A stretch of 5,041 bases of DNA from a bacterium CG2_30_54_10 (GCA_001872985.1 MNYA01000418.1:1-5041); one strand, 5' to 3'. Shown: positions 1-5,041, numbered from the stretch's first letter. Program-made: numbers and translations. Notes: generated by a model not told the origin, from the sequence alone.

Positions 1-2584
1 GGTCGGGGCTGGGGCTGGGGTGGCGGGTTTTCCATTCATTTTCGAGAGATTCGAGATCGGAGGGCGCCAACCCCGCGAGTTTGACGCGCAGCTCGCTCAG
101 CGAAAGAGCGCGGCAATCATCGAAAGCTTCCTTCGACGAGAGGCGCAGTTCTTCCAGGAAGGGGGCGGGTGTGGCGATGTCGGTGCCGACTTTCCGGGGC
201 CATGTCAGGACAAGGCCTTCCTGGGCTCTGGTGATGGCAACGTAGAACAAGCGCCGTTCCTCCTCGAGGTGGTCTTCAGGGTCGGCCGGGTAGGGGTTAA
301 AGAATGGAACCGGGCGTTCGGTGGCATCGAGCCTAACCTGGAGGGCCCGCAACCCATCGGCGGTCAGTAGACGGTCCTCGCGCATTTCTACGGGGAAAAT
401 GCTCTCGCAAAGGCCGCCGACGAAGACAACAGGAAACTCGAGGCCTTTCGACTGATGAACCGTCATGATCTGAACCCCGGATTCGGCGGTCTCCTTGGCT
501 TCCTCGAGGGTTGAGGCATAATAAGTGAGGAGTTCGTCGAGATTGGGCAAAAGGTCATCGAGCAAAGGCTCGGAGGCGTGTTGGTGGATCCAGACCTCGG
601 CGAAGTCGGCAACCATGTTTCGAAGAAGGAAAACATTTCGCGCCGCCTGCGACGCCGGGTTGGAAAGAGAATCACGCACAGTCAAGAGAAGCCGCGCAAT
701 GGCGACATTGAGGGGAAGCTTGCGACTGTCCCGGATCATCCGCCAGGTTTCAGCAAAGCCGATCGCCCGTTGGATGCACTCTTCGGCGGTGGCGGCCGGC
801 TCATGGTTGCTGACTTTCGGATTCCGGCTCCCGCCCGTCGGCTCCTGGCTACCGACCTCTGGCTGCGGGTTACCGACCTGCGGGTTACCGATCTCTGGCT
901 GTTGGTTACCGACCTGCTGGTTACCGATCTCTGGCTCGTGGCTGCTGACTTCTGACTCGTGGCTGCTGACTTCTGAATCCTGGCTACTGATTCTGGTTAC
1001 CTGGTTCCCGACTACCGGATTCTGCCCGTTGTCCGCTGTTTTCCGGCTACTGGCCACTGATTTCTGGCTATTGGCTTCTGATTTCTGGCTATTGGCTTCT
1101 GTTTTCTGGCTATTGATTTCTGTTCCCTGCCTGCTGCCTGCTGGCTCCTGGCTACTGAGGAGCCTGTCGAGCAGTTCGGAAATGCTTCCGTGGGTTCCGA
1201 GGCGGGCAATCATCCCCTGAATCCAGATCGGATCCATTTTGAAAAGCGGTGAAACGAAAGCACGGCGAAGGGCTTCCTCGCGCATGTCGCCATCAGTTCC
1301 AGCGGCTTTAAGGAGGGAAATCAGGGTGGTAACCTCTTCGGATCGGAAGAATTTCATATCCCCGGCAATCGTGAAAGGAACGTGCAAGGCTCGAAGGGCT
1401 TCGGCCAGAAGATCGATCTGGTAGTTGTTGCGCACCAGGATCGCGAGCTCTTCAGGTGAAAAAAGTCTGTTCGTTCCGTAGATGAGGAGGGAAGCCACTC
1501 TGCGGGCGATCATGCGTGCCTCGGAAAGTTCGTCCTGCGCTGAAAAAACCTCGACGAAACCGTCCTTTTTGCTTTGCGCGATCAGCGTGCTTTCGGCCGA
1601 CCGCTGAGAGGTATTTTTCCATGCGAGGCGGTCGACGGCATGTAGAATTTTTTCGGCGTTGCGATAGTTCAAGGCAAGCGGAAATACTTTTGCCTTGAAG
1701 GTTTTTCTGAAGGAGCCGGAGCGGTCCATCATTCCGGGATTCGCGCCGCGGAAACGATAGATGCTTTGTCTGGGGTCACCGATCACCATGACCCGCGGCT
1801 GCTCGATGCCCCGTTGAAGAAGCGAGAGTAGATAAAACTGCGCGGGGTCAGTATCCTGGAACTCGTCAATCAGTATTACCCTGAATTTGTTCCGATAGAG
1901 GTTTGCGGCGTCAGGGTTTTCAAAAACCTGAATGGCCAGCCTTATCAGATCCCGGAAATCAAGGTAACCCGCCCCGATTCGCTCCGCCTCATAATCATTG
2001 TACAAACGGAGAAGTTCTGTTAATCTGGCCCGGATGCGTTGTGGAAAACCGTTCTCCGCCTCGATTGCGATTTCGAGGTCCTTGGGAGAAACCAGATTTG
2101 ATTTCATCAGGGAGATAAAAGTGAGTACCTCTTGCTGGAATCCACGCTTTCGAAGAACGTTTCCGAAAACCGGAAACCCCTCGCCCCGACTCTCTGAGAG
2201 TTTCGACGCCAGGCCTGACAGCAGCAGGGCTTCTTTGAAGCCGGTCAGAAGTTTGAACTCCGGATGGATTTTGACCAGATGAAACTGTTCGCGAAGAATG
2301 CGGGCGCAAAAGGAGTGGAAGGTGGATATCCAGCATTCATCGAAACTTTGTGGGTGGTATTCCAGCACGCGCTCCCTAAGCTCATTTGCCGCCTTATCGG
2401 AAAAAGACAGCGCGAGGCATTCTTTCATCCGGAGGCCCCCCGCGAGTAGTTGTCCGATCAGCACGGCAATTGTGCGGGTTTTACCAGTGCCTGGGCCGGC
2501 CAGAACCAGAGATGGCCCTGTAAACCCGCGAACTATCTTCTTCTGGTGATCGTTCAGTTTTTCGAAATCTTGTTCGAGGCTCAT
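1..2584 (-). CDS. UvrD/PcrA/Rep-family SF1A DNA helicase with internal heptapeptide-repeat insertion (3' end outside window)
   Basis: ATP-dependent 3'-5' DNA helicase of the UvrD/PcrA/Rep type, a cytoplasmic enzyme that unwinds DNA in repair and in clearing replication obstacles (family knowledge). Seen in one frame: Q-motif LNDHQ (residues 10-14), Walker A GPGTGKT (30-36), motif Ia LSFSDKAANEL (59-69), Ib STFHSF (87-92), Walker B/motif II DEFQDTDPAQ (240-249), motif III GDPRQSIYRFRGA (269-281), motif IV ALNYRN (304-309), motif V TVHQSKGLEF (near 702-711) and motif VI RLFYVAITRA (near 775-785). About 861 residues lie in the window with no stop, so the C-terminus is unseen; a fused nuclease domain cannot be excluded. 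Residues 477-598 are a repeat insertion, probably in subdomain 2B. The ATG at 2584 puts the Q-motif near the N-terminus as usual; its Shine-Dalgarno is weak, and the upstream gene ends only 14 nt before it, which suggests translational coupling. Helicase identity is secure; which subfamily (UvrD, PcrA or a RecB-like relative) is not. Confidence 0.93.
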   Translation of the reverse strand, partial: MSLEQDFEKLNDHQKKIVRGFTGPSLVLAGPGTGKTRTIAVLIGQLLAGGLRMKECLALSFSDKAANELRERVLEYHPQSFDECWISTFHSFCARILREQFHLVKIHPEFKLLTGFKEALLLSGLASKLSESRGEGFPVFGNVLRKRGFQQEVLTFISLMKSNLVSPKDLEIAIEAENGFPQRIRARLTELLRLYNDYEAERIGAGYLDFRDLIRLAIQVFENPDAANLYRNKFRVILIDEFQDTDPAQFYLLSLLQRGIEQPRVMVIGDPRQSIYRFRGANPGMMDRSGSFRKTFKAKVFPLALNYRNAEKILHAVDRLAWKNTSQRSAESTLIAQSKKDGFVEVFSAQDELSEARMIARRVASLLIYGTNRLFSPEELAILVRNNYQIDLLAEALRALHVPFTIAGDMKFFRSEEVTTLISLLKAAGTDGDMREEALRRAFVSPLFKMDPIWIQGMIARLGTHGSISELLDRLLSSQEPAGSRQGTEINSQKTEANSQKSEANSQKSVASSRKTADNGQNPVVGNQVTRISSQDSEVSSHESEVSSHEPEIGNQQVGNQQPEIGNPQVGNPQPEVGSQEPTGGSRNPKVSNHEPAATAEECIQRAIGFAETWRMIRDSRKLPLNVAIARLLLTVRDSLSNPASQAARNVFLLRNMVADFAEVWIHQHASEPLLDDLLPNLDELLTYYASTLEEAKETAESGVQIMTVHQSKGLEFPVVFVGGLCESIFPVEMREDRLLTADGLRALQVRLDATERPVPFFNPYPADPEDHLEEERRLFYVAITRAQEGLVLTWPRKVGTDIATPAPFLEELRLSSKEAFDDCRALSLSELRVKLAGLAPSDLESLENEWKTRHPSPSPD
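791..1156 (-). repeat. Degenerate 7-nt/21-nt tandem repeat array inside the helicase gene
   Basis: On the plus strand the DNA is a run of degenerate heptanucleotides close to G(G/A)(C/T)TNC(T/C), for example GGCTACT, GACTTCT, GGTTACC and GATCTCT, with occasional 6- or 8-nt units. Three units make 21 nt, so the helicase frame reads about 18 units, sixteen of 7 residues and two of 5: SSQEPAG, NSQKTEA, NSQKSEA, SSHESEV, GNQQPEI, GNPQPEV and so on (residues 477-598). The best-preserved tandem copies are at about 1059-1120, where a 21-bp unit repeats almost exactly. No stop occurs in the helicase frame, and the motifs on either side remain in register. The encoded segment is polar and probably disordered. 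The opposite strand also lacks stops here and would read as Trp/Leu-rich repeats, which I regard as a by-product. Confidence 0.9.
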
Positions 2585-2598
2585 TTCGGTTCTGAAAA

Positions 2599-2925
2599 TC
2601 AATAAAAGAGATCGAATTGAGGGGAACCGGTGGCCAGCCACAATACGATGAAATGGTGAATCGCGTCGGAAAGCGTTAGAGACCACCCCGCGATCGTTGC
2701 AATTCTGTGCCTTTTGTACCCGGGTTCGAGAAAATGGGCCAGGAGGATAAACCCAAGGCCGAAATACCCGTGGTGTATTCTCAGCCCTCCCGTCAGGCGG
2801 CCGACGGTGGAGGCGGTATCACGAGCGGATTCAAGGGAGAGTCCGAATCTTGCGAATGCGGTGATTCCCTCGATCAAAAGGGTACAGACCACGACCGGTT
2901 TAAGCATGTTTTCTGAGTCCTTCAT
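2599..2925 (-). CDS. Small membrane protein with paired-histidine motifs, function unknown
   Basis: A 108-residue protein that I do not recognise as a named family. Three hydrophobic segments are visible, at about residues 9-25, 53-67 and 75-98, so it is probably an inner-membrane protein without a cleaved signal peptide. Polar residues sit in or beside these helices: E19, the pair H51-H52 in RIHHGYFG, H64, and D87 with H90-H91 in SDAIHHFIVLW. Two HH pairs next to membrane helices could bind a metal or haem, but this is inference only. I prefer the ATG at 2925 because an AGGA lies 8 nt upstream; a GTG directly before it (2928) is an alternative, giving 109 residues. The stop is 14 nt before the helicase start on the same strand, so the two are probably co-transcribed. 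No functional link to a helicase is evident. That it is a real gene is supported by its SD, tight spacing and coherent membrane topology. Confidence 0.68.
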   Translation of the reverse strand: MKDSENMLKPVVVCTLLIEGITAFARFGLSLESARDTASTVGRLTGGLRIHHGYFGLGFILLAHFLEPGYKRHRIATIAGWSLTLSDAIHHFIVLWLATGSPQFDLFY

Positions 2926-2933
2926 CACGGGTT

Positions 2934-2937
2934 TCCT
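2934..2937 (-). promoter_or_regulatory. Shine-Dalgarno AGGA for the small membrane protein
   Basis: On the minus strand AGGA is followed by 8 nt and then ATG (2925). The spacing to the overlapping GTG (2928) is only 5 nt, which favours the ATG. I could not assign a convincing promoter for this minus-strand unit in 2938-3000. Confidence 0.55.
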
Positions 2938-2981
2938 ACATCAAAACTCCCGAATTTTCAAGGCAGGACCATGGTGGTGAT

Positions 2982-3115
2982 TTCTCAAATCAAAGGAGGG
3001 GGCATGCGCCCCCTCTCGACATGCGAAGTAAATTCGCTTGTCTCCCACCCTACGGCCGGGCGTCTTGCGCCTCCCTGTCCATCTATGTGTTCCCCGGTAA
3101 TTATTGAGTTGATAC
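2982..3115 (+). repeat. Structured repeat element, copy A (two hairpins, conserved right end)
   Basis: This stretch aligns without gaps to copy B from 2995 to 3115 at a constant offset of 1,900 bp, with 85 of 121 positions identical by hand count. Hairpin 1: 2995-3003 pairs with 3008-3016 around a 4-nt ATGC loop (8 Watson-Crick pairs and one G-T). Hairpin 2: 3018-3027 pairs with 3033-3042 around a GTAAA loop (9 of 10 pairs; T3022/T3038 mismatched). A weaker hairpin 3 may form between 3058-3062 and 3068-3072 around TCTTG. The left end (TTCTCAA, 2982-2988) and right end (TTATTGAGTTGATAC, 3101-3115) also match copy B. No ORF is apparent in it. No T-tract follows hairpin 1, so it is not a standard intrinsic terminator. 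It could be a miniature mobile element, an extragenic palindromic repeat or a non-coding RNA. Confidence 0.82.
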
Positions 3116-3143
3116 ACAAGGGCATCCAGTAGAGATGACCCGG

Positions 3144-3174
3144 CGGTCGCCCCGACATCAATTATTTGAGGTTG
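3144..3174 (+). repeat. Possible decayed fragment of the same structured element
   Basis: CGGTCGCC (3144-3151) matches copy B at 4957-4964, and AATTATTTGAGGT (3160-3172) matches the conserved right end of copy B (AATTATTGAGGT) apart from one inserted T. The blocks are in the same order as in the full element, with the intervening segment missing. This would fit an internally deleted third copy next to copy A, but the matches are short and could be chance. Confidence 0.3.
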
Positions 3175-3200
3175 CGGCTTAGGCAGAAGTGGTGTATGAT
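3172..3200 (+). promoter_or_regulatory. Sigma70-like promoter for the XRE regulator / kinase-like unit
   Basis: A -35 of TTGCGG (3172-3177) and a -10 of TATGAT (3195-3200) are separated by exactly 17 bp. The -10 matches consensus at five of six positions, the -35 at three of six. Transcription would start near 3207, leaving a leader of about 107 nt before the regulator start codon. Confidence 0.55.
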
Positions 3201-3217
3201 AGATTTTCGATAAGTCA

Positions 3218-3289
3218 CCTGGAGCAATCCGGGCTCTTTTTTAAATGCAGTGAGCAATCCCACTTCTGTTTTTTTGGGCTTGCCCGAAA
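3218..3289 (+). promoter_or_regulatory. Structured 5' leader with 9-bp direct repeat and T-tracts (possible attenuator or operator)
   Basis: GAGCAATCC occurs at 3222-3230 and again at 3252-3260, exactly 30 bp apart. The first copy can sit in a hairpin CCTGG-AGCAAT-CCGGG (3218-3233), or alternatively in GGAGC/GCTCT (3221-3225 with 3233-3237) followed by six Ts (3237-3242). The second can form AGTG/CACT around the same loop sequence and is followed by TTCTG and seven Ts (3269-3275). A third hairpin, TTTTGGG/CCCGAAA (3272-3289), lies just before the ribosome binding site. The arrangement could be a transcription attenuator, or the repeats could be a two-site operator for the XRE protein encoded downstream. 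Neither is proven. Confidence 0.4.
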
Positions 3290-3298
3290 TTAGCGAAT

Positions 3299-3303
3299 GA
3301 GGT
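3299..3303 (+). promoter_or_regulatory. Ribosome binding site of the XRE regulator
   Basis: GAGGT lies 10 nt before the ATG at 3314. A second in-frame ATG at 3323 is 19 nt away, too far for this site, so 3314 is the better start. Confidence 0.6.
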
Positions 3304-3313
3304 ATTTCACGAC

Positions 3314-4069
3314 ATGATTAGCATGGAATCAAGAACCCCCCCTCAACTCCCTGGGCTCCTCCGAAAGTTCCTGACCCGAAAAAAGTATCGGCCAGCCGAG
3401 CTTTCCAGGCAATCCGGGGTTCCGAAGCCGTCGATTTCCAACATCCTATCGGGAAAACGGGGTGCTGCATCTGAGACCTTGGCGGCTTTTTCAAAAGCGC
3501 TCGGGCTTTCTTCCGGTGAGGCAATCGAAATGTTTCTCGCCTCAGTCCAAGATTCAGCAAAAGGCGATGTCCGAAAAGTCTGGGAAGAGGTTTCCAATGT
3601 CGTGATCGGCGCCGCTCAGTCACCGGCACTCCACAGTCGTGGCGCAGTCAAAGGTTCTCCCGCTGCTGGGTCAATCCCGATATTTTCCTCGGTCGAAGCC
3701 AAGTTGAAAAAGGGAAAAATCAGCGGCGAGCAGATAGGTGAGTTTCCGTTCCACGCGGAGAATTCCCAGGCCGGGGCTTTTGCCGTGCTGGTTTCCGGGG
3801 ATGCAATGAACGGGCCCGACTCCTGGATCCGCAATGCCGACGTGGCCGTTTTCAATCCGATTTCCGAATCCGCCGTCAAGGACAACGATGTCATCTGCCT
3901 TTTCGTCCAAGGCTGGAAAGAGTTCGCGATCCGGCGCATTCAGAAAGATCCGCGGGGAATTCTTTTCCTTCTCCCGGACAATCCGTCTTTCCCGAAAATT
4001 GAGGTTAATCCTTCGAAAACACCTCTCACGGTCTTCGGGAAATTGGCCGGCTCCTGGAGAGGCCAGTAG
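3314..4069 (+). CDS. XRE-family transcriptional regulator with catalytically dead LexA/CI-like (S24) domain
   Basis: A 251-residue cytoplasmic DNA-binding protein. Residues 12-66 form an XRE/Cro-CI helix-turn-helix (AELSRQSGVPKPSISNILSG is the recognition region), which would bind operator DNA. Residues about 120-246 resemble the S24 domain of LexA and phage CI repressors: IPIFSSVEA (121-129), AVLVSGDAM (157-165), DNDVICLFV (190-198), EFAIRRI (203-209) and LLPDNPSFPKIEV (219-231). In active members the GDSM serine and a lysine in a VKRL-like strand form the catalytic dyad. Here these positions are A164 (codon GCA) and R207 (CGG). The Ala-Gly cleavage site usually found near VxAG is A129-K130. 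Self-cleavage in an SOS response is therefore not expected; the domain probably serves dimerisation or ligand sensing. It heads a likely two-gene unit with the kinase-like gene 78 nt downstream. Domain assignment is firm; the targets and inducing signal are unknown. Confidence 0.9.
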   Translation: MISMESRTPPQLPGLLRKFLTRKKYRPAELSRQSGVPKPSISNILSGKRGAASETLAAFSKALGLSSGEAIEMFLASVQDSAKGDVRKVWEEVSNVVIGAAQSPALHSRGAVKGSPAAGSIPIFSSVEAKLKKGKISGEQIGEFPFHAENSQAGAFAVLVSGDAMNGPDSWIRNADVAVFNPISESAVKDNDVICLFVQGWKEFAIRRIQKDPRGILFLLPDNPSFPKIEVNPSKTPLTVFGKLAGSWRGQ

Positions 4070-4147
4070 TCTTCGGGTGACAATGGTTATCTGCTCGCTG
4101 ACGGCGTCTGCTCGTTGCTCGTTAGCTCTTGGCGAGCGGGGTTGCGA

Positions 4148-4867
4148 ATGGCAATTGATGAATCGGTTTTCTCCGACCAGCACTCTGTGGCCCCCCAAAA
4201 AAATGGCAAGGTTTCCCCAGAATGCGGAAAGTTTGCCCGTGAAATCTCGCATGAAATCAACACCCGCCTTGGGATAATCAAAGGCTCGGTGGCTTTTTTG
4301 AGGGAAATTCTTCCGGATCAGGAGCCCCTGGTTGAGAAACATCTGGCTATCATCGAACATGCCGCGAATCGTGGGATTTCTTTCCTGCGGCAGGTCATTG
4401 AATCATCACTGGGGGTTTCTTTGAATTTCGCCCGGATCGACCCGGGAAATGTCCTCAGACAAGCCCTGGAAACAGTTGCTCCCCGGTTTTCGCGAGATCC
4501 GATCTGCTTTCGGTTTGAGATTCAGCCGTCTCTCCTGGCTATTTATGGTGATTTCCAGCAGCTTCACCAGATACTGACGAGTCTGATAGATGTTTTGATC
4601 GAAGCTTTGGGTTGTGAGGGCGAGGTCACCCTTCGTTCCATGGATGGAACTTCCGAAGACAAAGTCCAATTTGTCACCATGGAATTGCTGAGTTTGCACC
4701 CATCCTCTGAGGCAATCGTTTTATCCATGATGGATTATCGCAAAAGTCCGGGTTTCGCAATCGTCAAGTCGGTAGTGGCCCAGCATCAGGGGTCGGTCTC
4801 GTTCGGTTCCGATCCCGAAAAAGGAACCCGTATCACCCTCGTTTTTCCCGCTTATGATAAAGGCTGA
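4148..4867 (+). CDS. Soluble histidine-kinase-like protein with intact H-box and degenerate ATPase domain
   Basis: A 239-residue protein without membrane segments. Residues 25-90 resemble a HisKA dimerisation/phosphoacceptor domain, with the H-box EISHEINTRLGIIKG and putative phospho-accepting H35. Residues 98-236 resemble a HATPase_c domain: GDFQQLHQILTSLIDVLIEA (134-153) stands at the N-box and SPGFAIVKSVVAQHQGSVSFGSDPEKGTRITLVFP at the G2-box and C-terminal strands. The N-box asparagines are replaced (S145, V149), the G1 DxGxG motif is not visible between 176 and 200, and the G2 glycines are largely lost. ATP binding and autophosphorylation are therefore doubtful. There is no sensor, PAS, HAMP or receiver domain. 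It may act as a phosphotransfer or scaffold protein, perhaps for the XRE regulator encoded just upstream; that is inference. The ATG at 4148 follows a G-rich GAGCGGGG with suitable spacing; an in-frame TTG at 4115 would add 11 residues without recognisable content. Confidence 0.85.
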   Translation: MAIDESVFSDQHSVAPQKNGKVSPECGKFAREISHEINTRLGIIKGSVAFLREILPDQEPLVEKHLAIIEHAANRGISFLRQVIESSLGVSLNFARIDPGNVLRQALETVAPRFSRDPICFRFEIQPSLLAIYGDFQQLHQILTSLIDVLIEALGCEGEVTLRSMDGTSEDKVQFVTMELLSLHPSSEAIVLSMMDYRKSPGFAIVKSVVAQHQGSVSFGSDPEKGTRITLVFPAYDKG

Positions 4868-4873
4868 AAAAGA

Positions 4874-4882
4874 TGCAATCGT
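4874..4882 (+). repeat. Left copy of 9-bp direct repeat flanking element B (possible target-site duplication)
   Basis: TGCAATCGT, starting 7 nt after the stop of the kinase-like gene. An identical copy lies at 5017-5025, just outside the right end of element B. Confidence 0.6.
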
Positions 4883-5016
4883 AACTTCTCAATAAAGGGG
4901 GGCACGCGCCCCCCTTCGCCTCGCGAAGTAAATTCGCGAGGCTCATCCCCCGCGGTCGGTCGCCTTGCGCCCTCCGGTCTGCTTTAATGCTTCCCCCGAA
5001 TTATTGAGGTGATACG
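4883..5016 (+). repeat. Structured repeat element, copy B (MITE-like or structured RNA)
   Basis: This is the better-formed copy. Hairpin 1: 4895-4903 with 4908-4916, nine perfect pairs around ACGC. Hairpin 2: 4918-4927 (GCCTCGCGAA) with 4933-4942 (TTCGCGAGGC), ten perfect pairs around GTAAA. Its ends carry an inverted repeat, CTCAATAA (4888-4895) against TTATTGAG (5001-5008); allowing mismatches it extends to 13 of 16 bases. These ends could be transposon termini or the closing stem of an RNA. It lacks any ORF, so it would be non-autonomous if mobile. It lies immediately downstream of the kinase-like gene and its GC hairpins may also affect the 3' end of that transcript, though no T-tract follows. 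Orientation and spacing match copy A at 2982-3115. Confidence 0.82.
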
Positions 5017-5025
5017 TGCAATCGT
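5017..5025 (+). repeat. Right copy of 9-bp direct repeat flanking element B
   Basis: TGCAATCGT, identical to 4874-4882 and directly adjoining the right end of element B. The remaining bases to the window end (5026-5041) show nothing I can assign. Confidence 0.6.
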
Positions 5026-5041
5026 TCAACGTGATGGTAGC

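Noticed and set aside
791..1156. CRISPR array
   Set aside because: Units are 7 or 21 nt, degenerate and contiguous, without unique spacers, and they are translated in-frame within the helicase.
525..1220. A 231-codon plus-strand ORF with Trp/Leu-rich repeats
   Set aside because: It lies antisense to the helicase, whose motifs before and after are in one frame. Its length results from the 7-nt repeat array lacking stops on both strands.
2600..2602. TTG as an alternative helicase start
   Set aside because: It would overlap the stop region of the upstream gene and has no better Shine-Dalgarno; ATG at 2584 already places the Q-motif at the expected distance.
2995..3042. Hairpins of element A as an ordinary intrinsic terminator
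   Set aside because: No T-tract follows either hairpin on either strand, no gene ends here (both neighbours start outward), and the same structure recurs in copy B.
2959..3121. Target-site duplication around copy A (CAAGG at 2959-2963 and 3117-3121)
   Set aside because: Only 5 bp match, and the left copy lies about 20 bp outside the element while the right one almost adjoins it, so it is probably chance.
3834..4277. A 147-codon plus-strand ORF bridging the two regulatory genes
   Set aside because: It is out of frame with both domain-bearing ORFs, is Ser/Arg-rich and shows no motif.
3671..4360. A 229-codon minus-strand ORF across the regulator and kinase-like genes
   Set aside because: It spans two plus-strand genes with recognisable domains and has no recognisable family itself, so it is a shadow frame.

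Overview
The window looks like bacterial chromosome of moderate-to-high GC with ATG/GTG/TTG starts, Shine-Dalgarno sites and a sigma70-type promoter. No rRNA, tRNA or lineage-specific marker is present, so I cannot name the phylum. The unusual repeats suggest an uncultured environmental lineage, but that is a guess.

Left part (1-2925, minus strand): a two-gene unit. A 108-residue membrane protein with three predicted hydrophobic helices and paired histidines is followed, 14 nt after its stop, by a UvrD/PcrA-type superfamily 1A helicase. The helicase runs off the left edge with its frame still open. All recognisable helicase motifs are in one frame, but about 122 residues of Ser/Asn/Gln/Glu/Pro-rich heptapeptide repeats interrupt the stretch between motifs IV and V. 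At DNA level this is a degenerate 7-nt repeat array.

Centre (2926-3313): a 388-bp divergent intergenic region. It holds a structured repeat (copy A), a possible decayed fragment of the same repeat, a sigma70-like promoter facing right, and a leader of about 107 nt with two hairpins built around a 9-bp direct repeat.

Right part (3314-4867, plus strand): two genes, probably co-transcribed. The first is an XRE helix-turn-helix regulator with a LexA/CI-type (S24) C-terminal domain whose catalytic Ser and Lys are replaced by Ala and Arg, so it should not self-cleave. The second is a soluble histidine-kinase-like protein with an intact H-box but a degenerate ATP-binding site and no sensor or receiver domain. 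Copy B of the structured repeat follows directly. It is in the same orientation as copy A, exactly 1,900 bp further on, bounded by a perfect 9-bp direct repeat that resembles a target-site duplication.

The most notable points are (i) the A/B element, about 70% identical over 121 ungapped positions with compensatory changes in two hairpins; (ii) the flanked regulator plus kinase-like pair, each of which has lost catalytic residues of its family; and (iii) the repeat array inside the helicase. How the regulator and kinase-like protein cooperate is inference from adjacency only.
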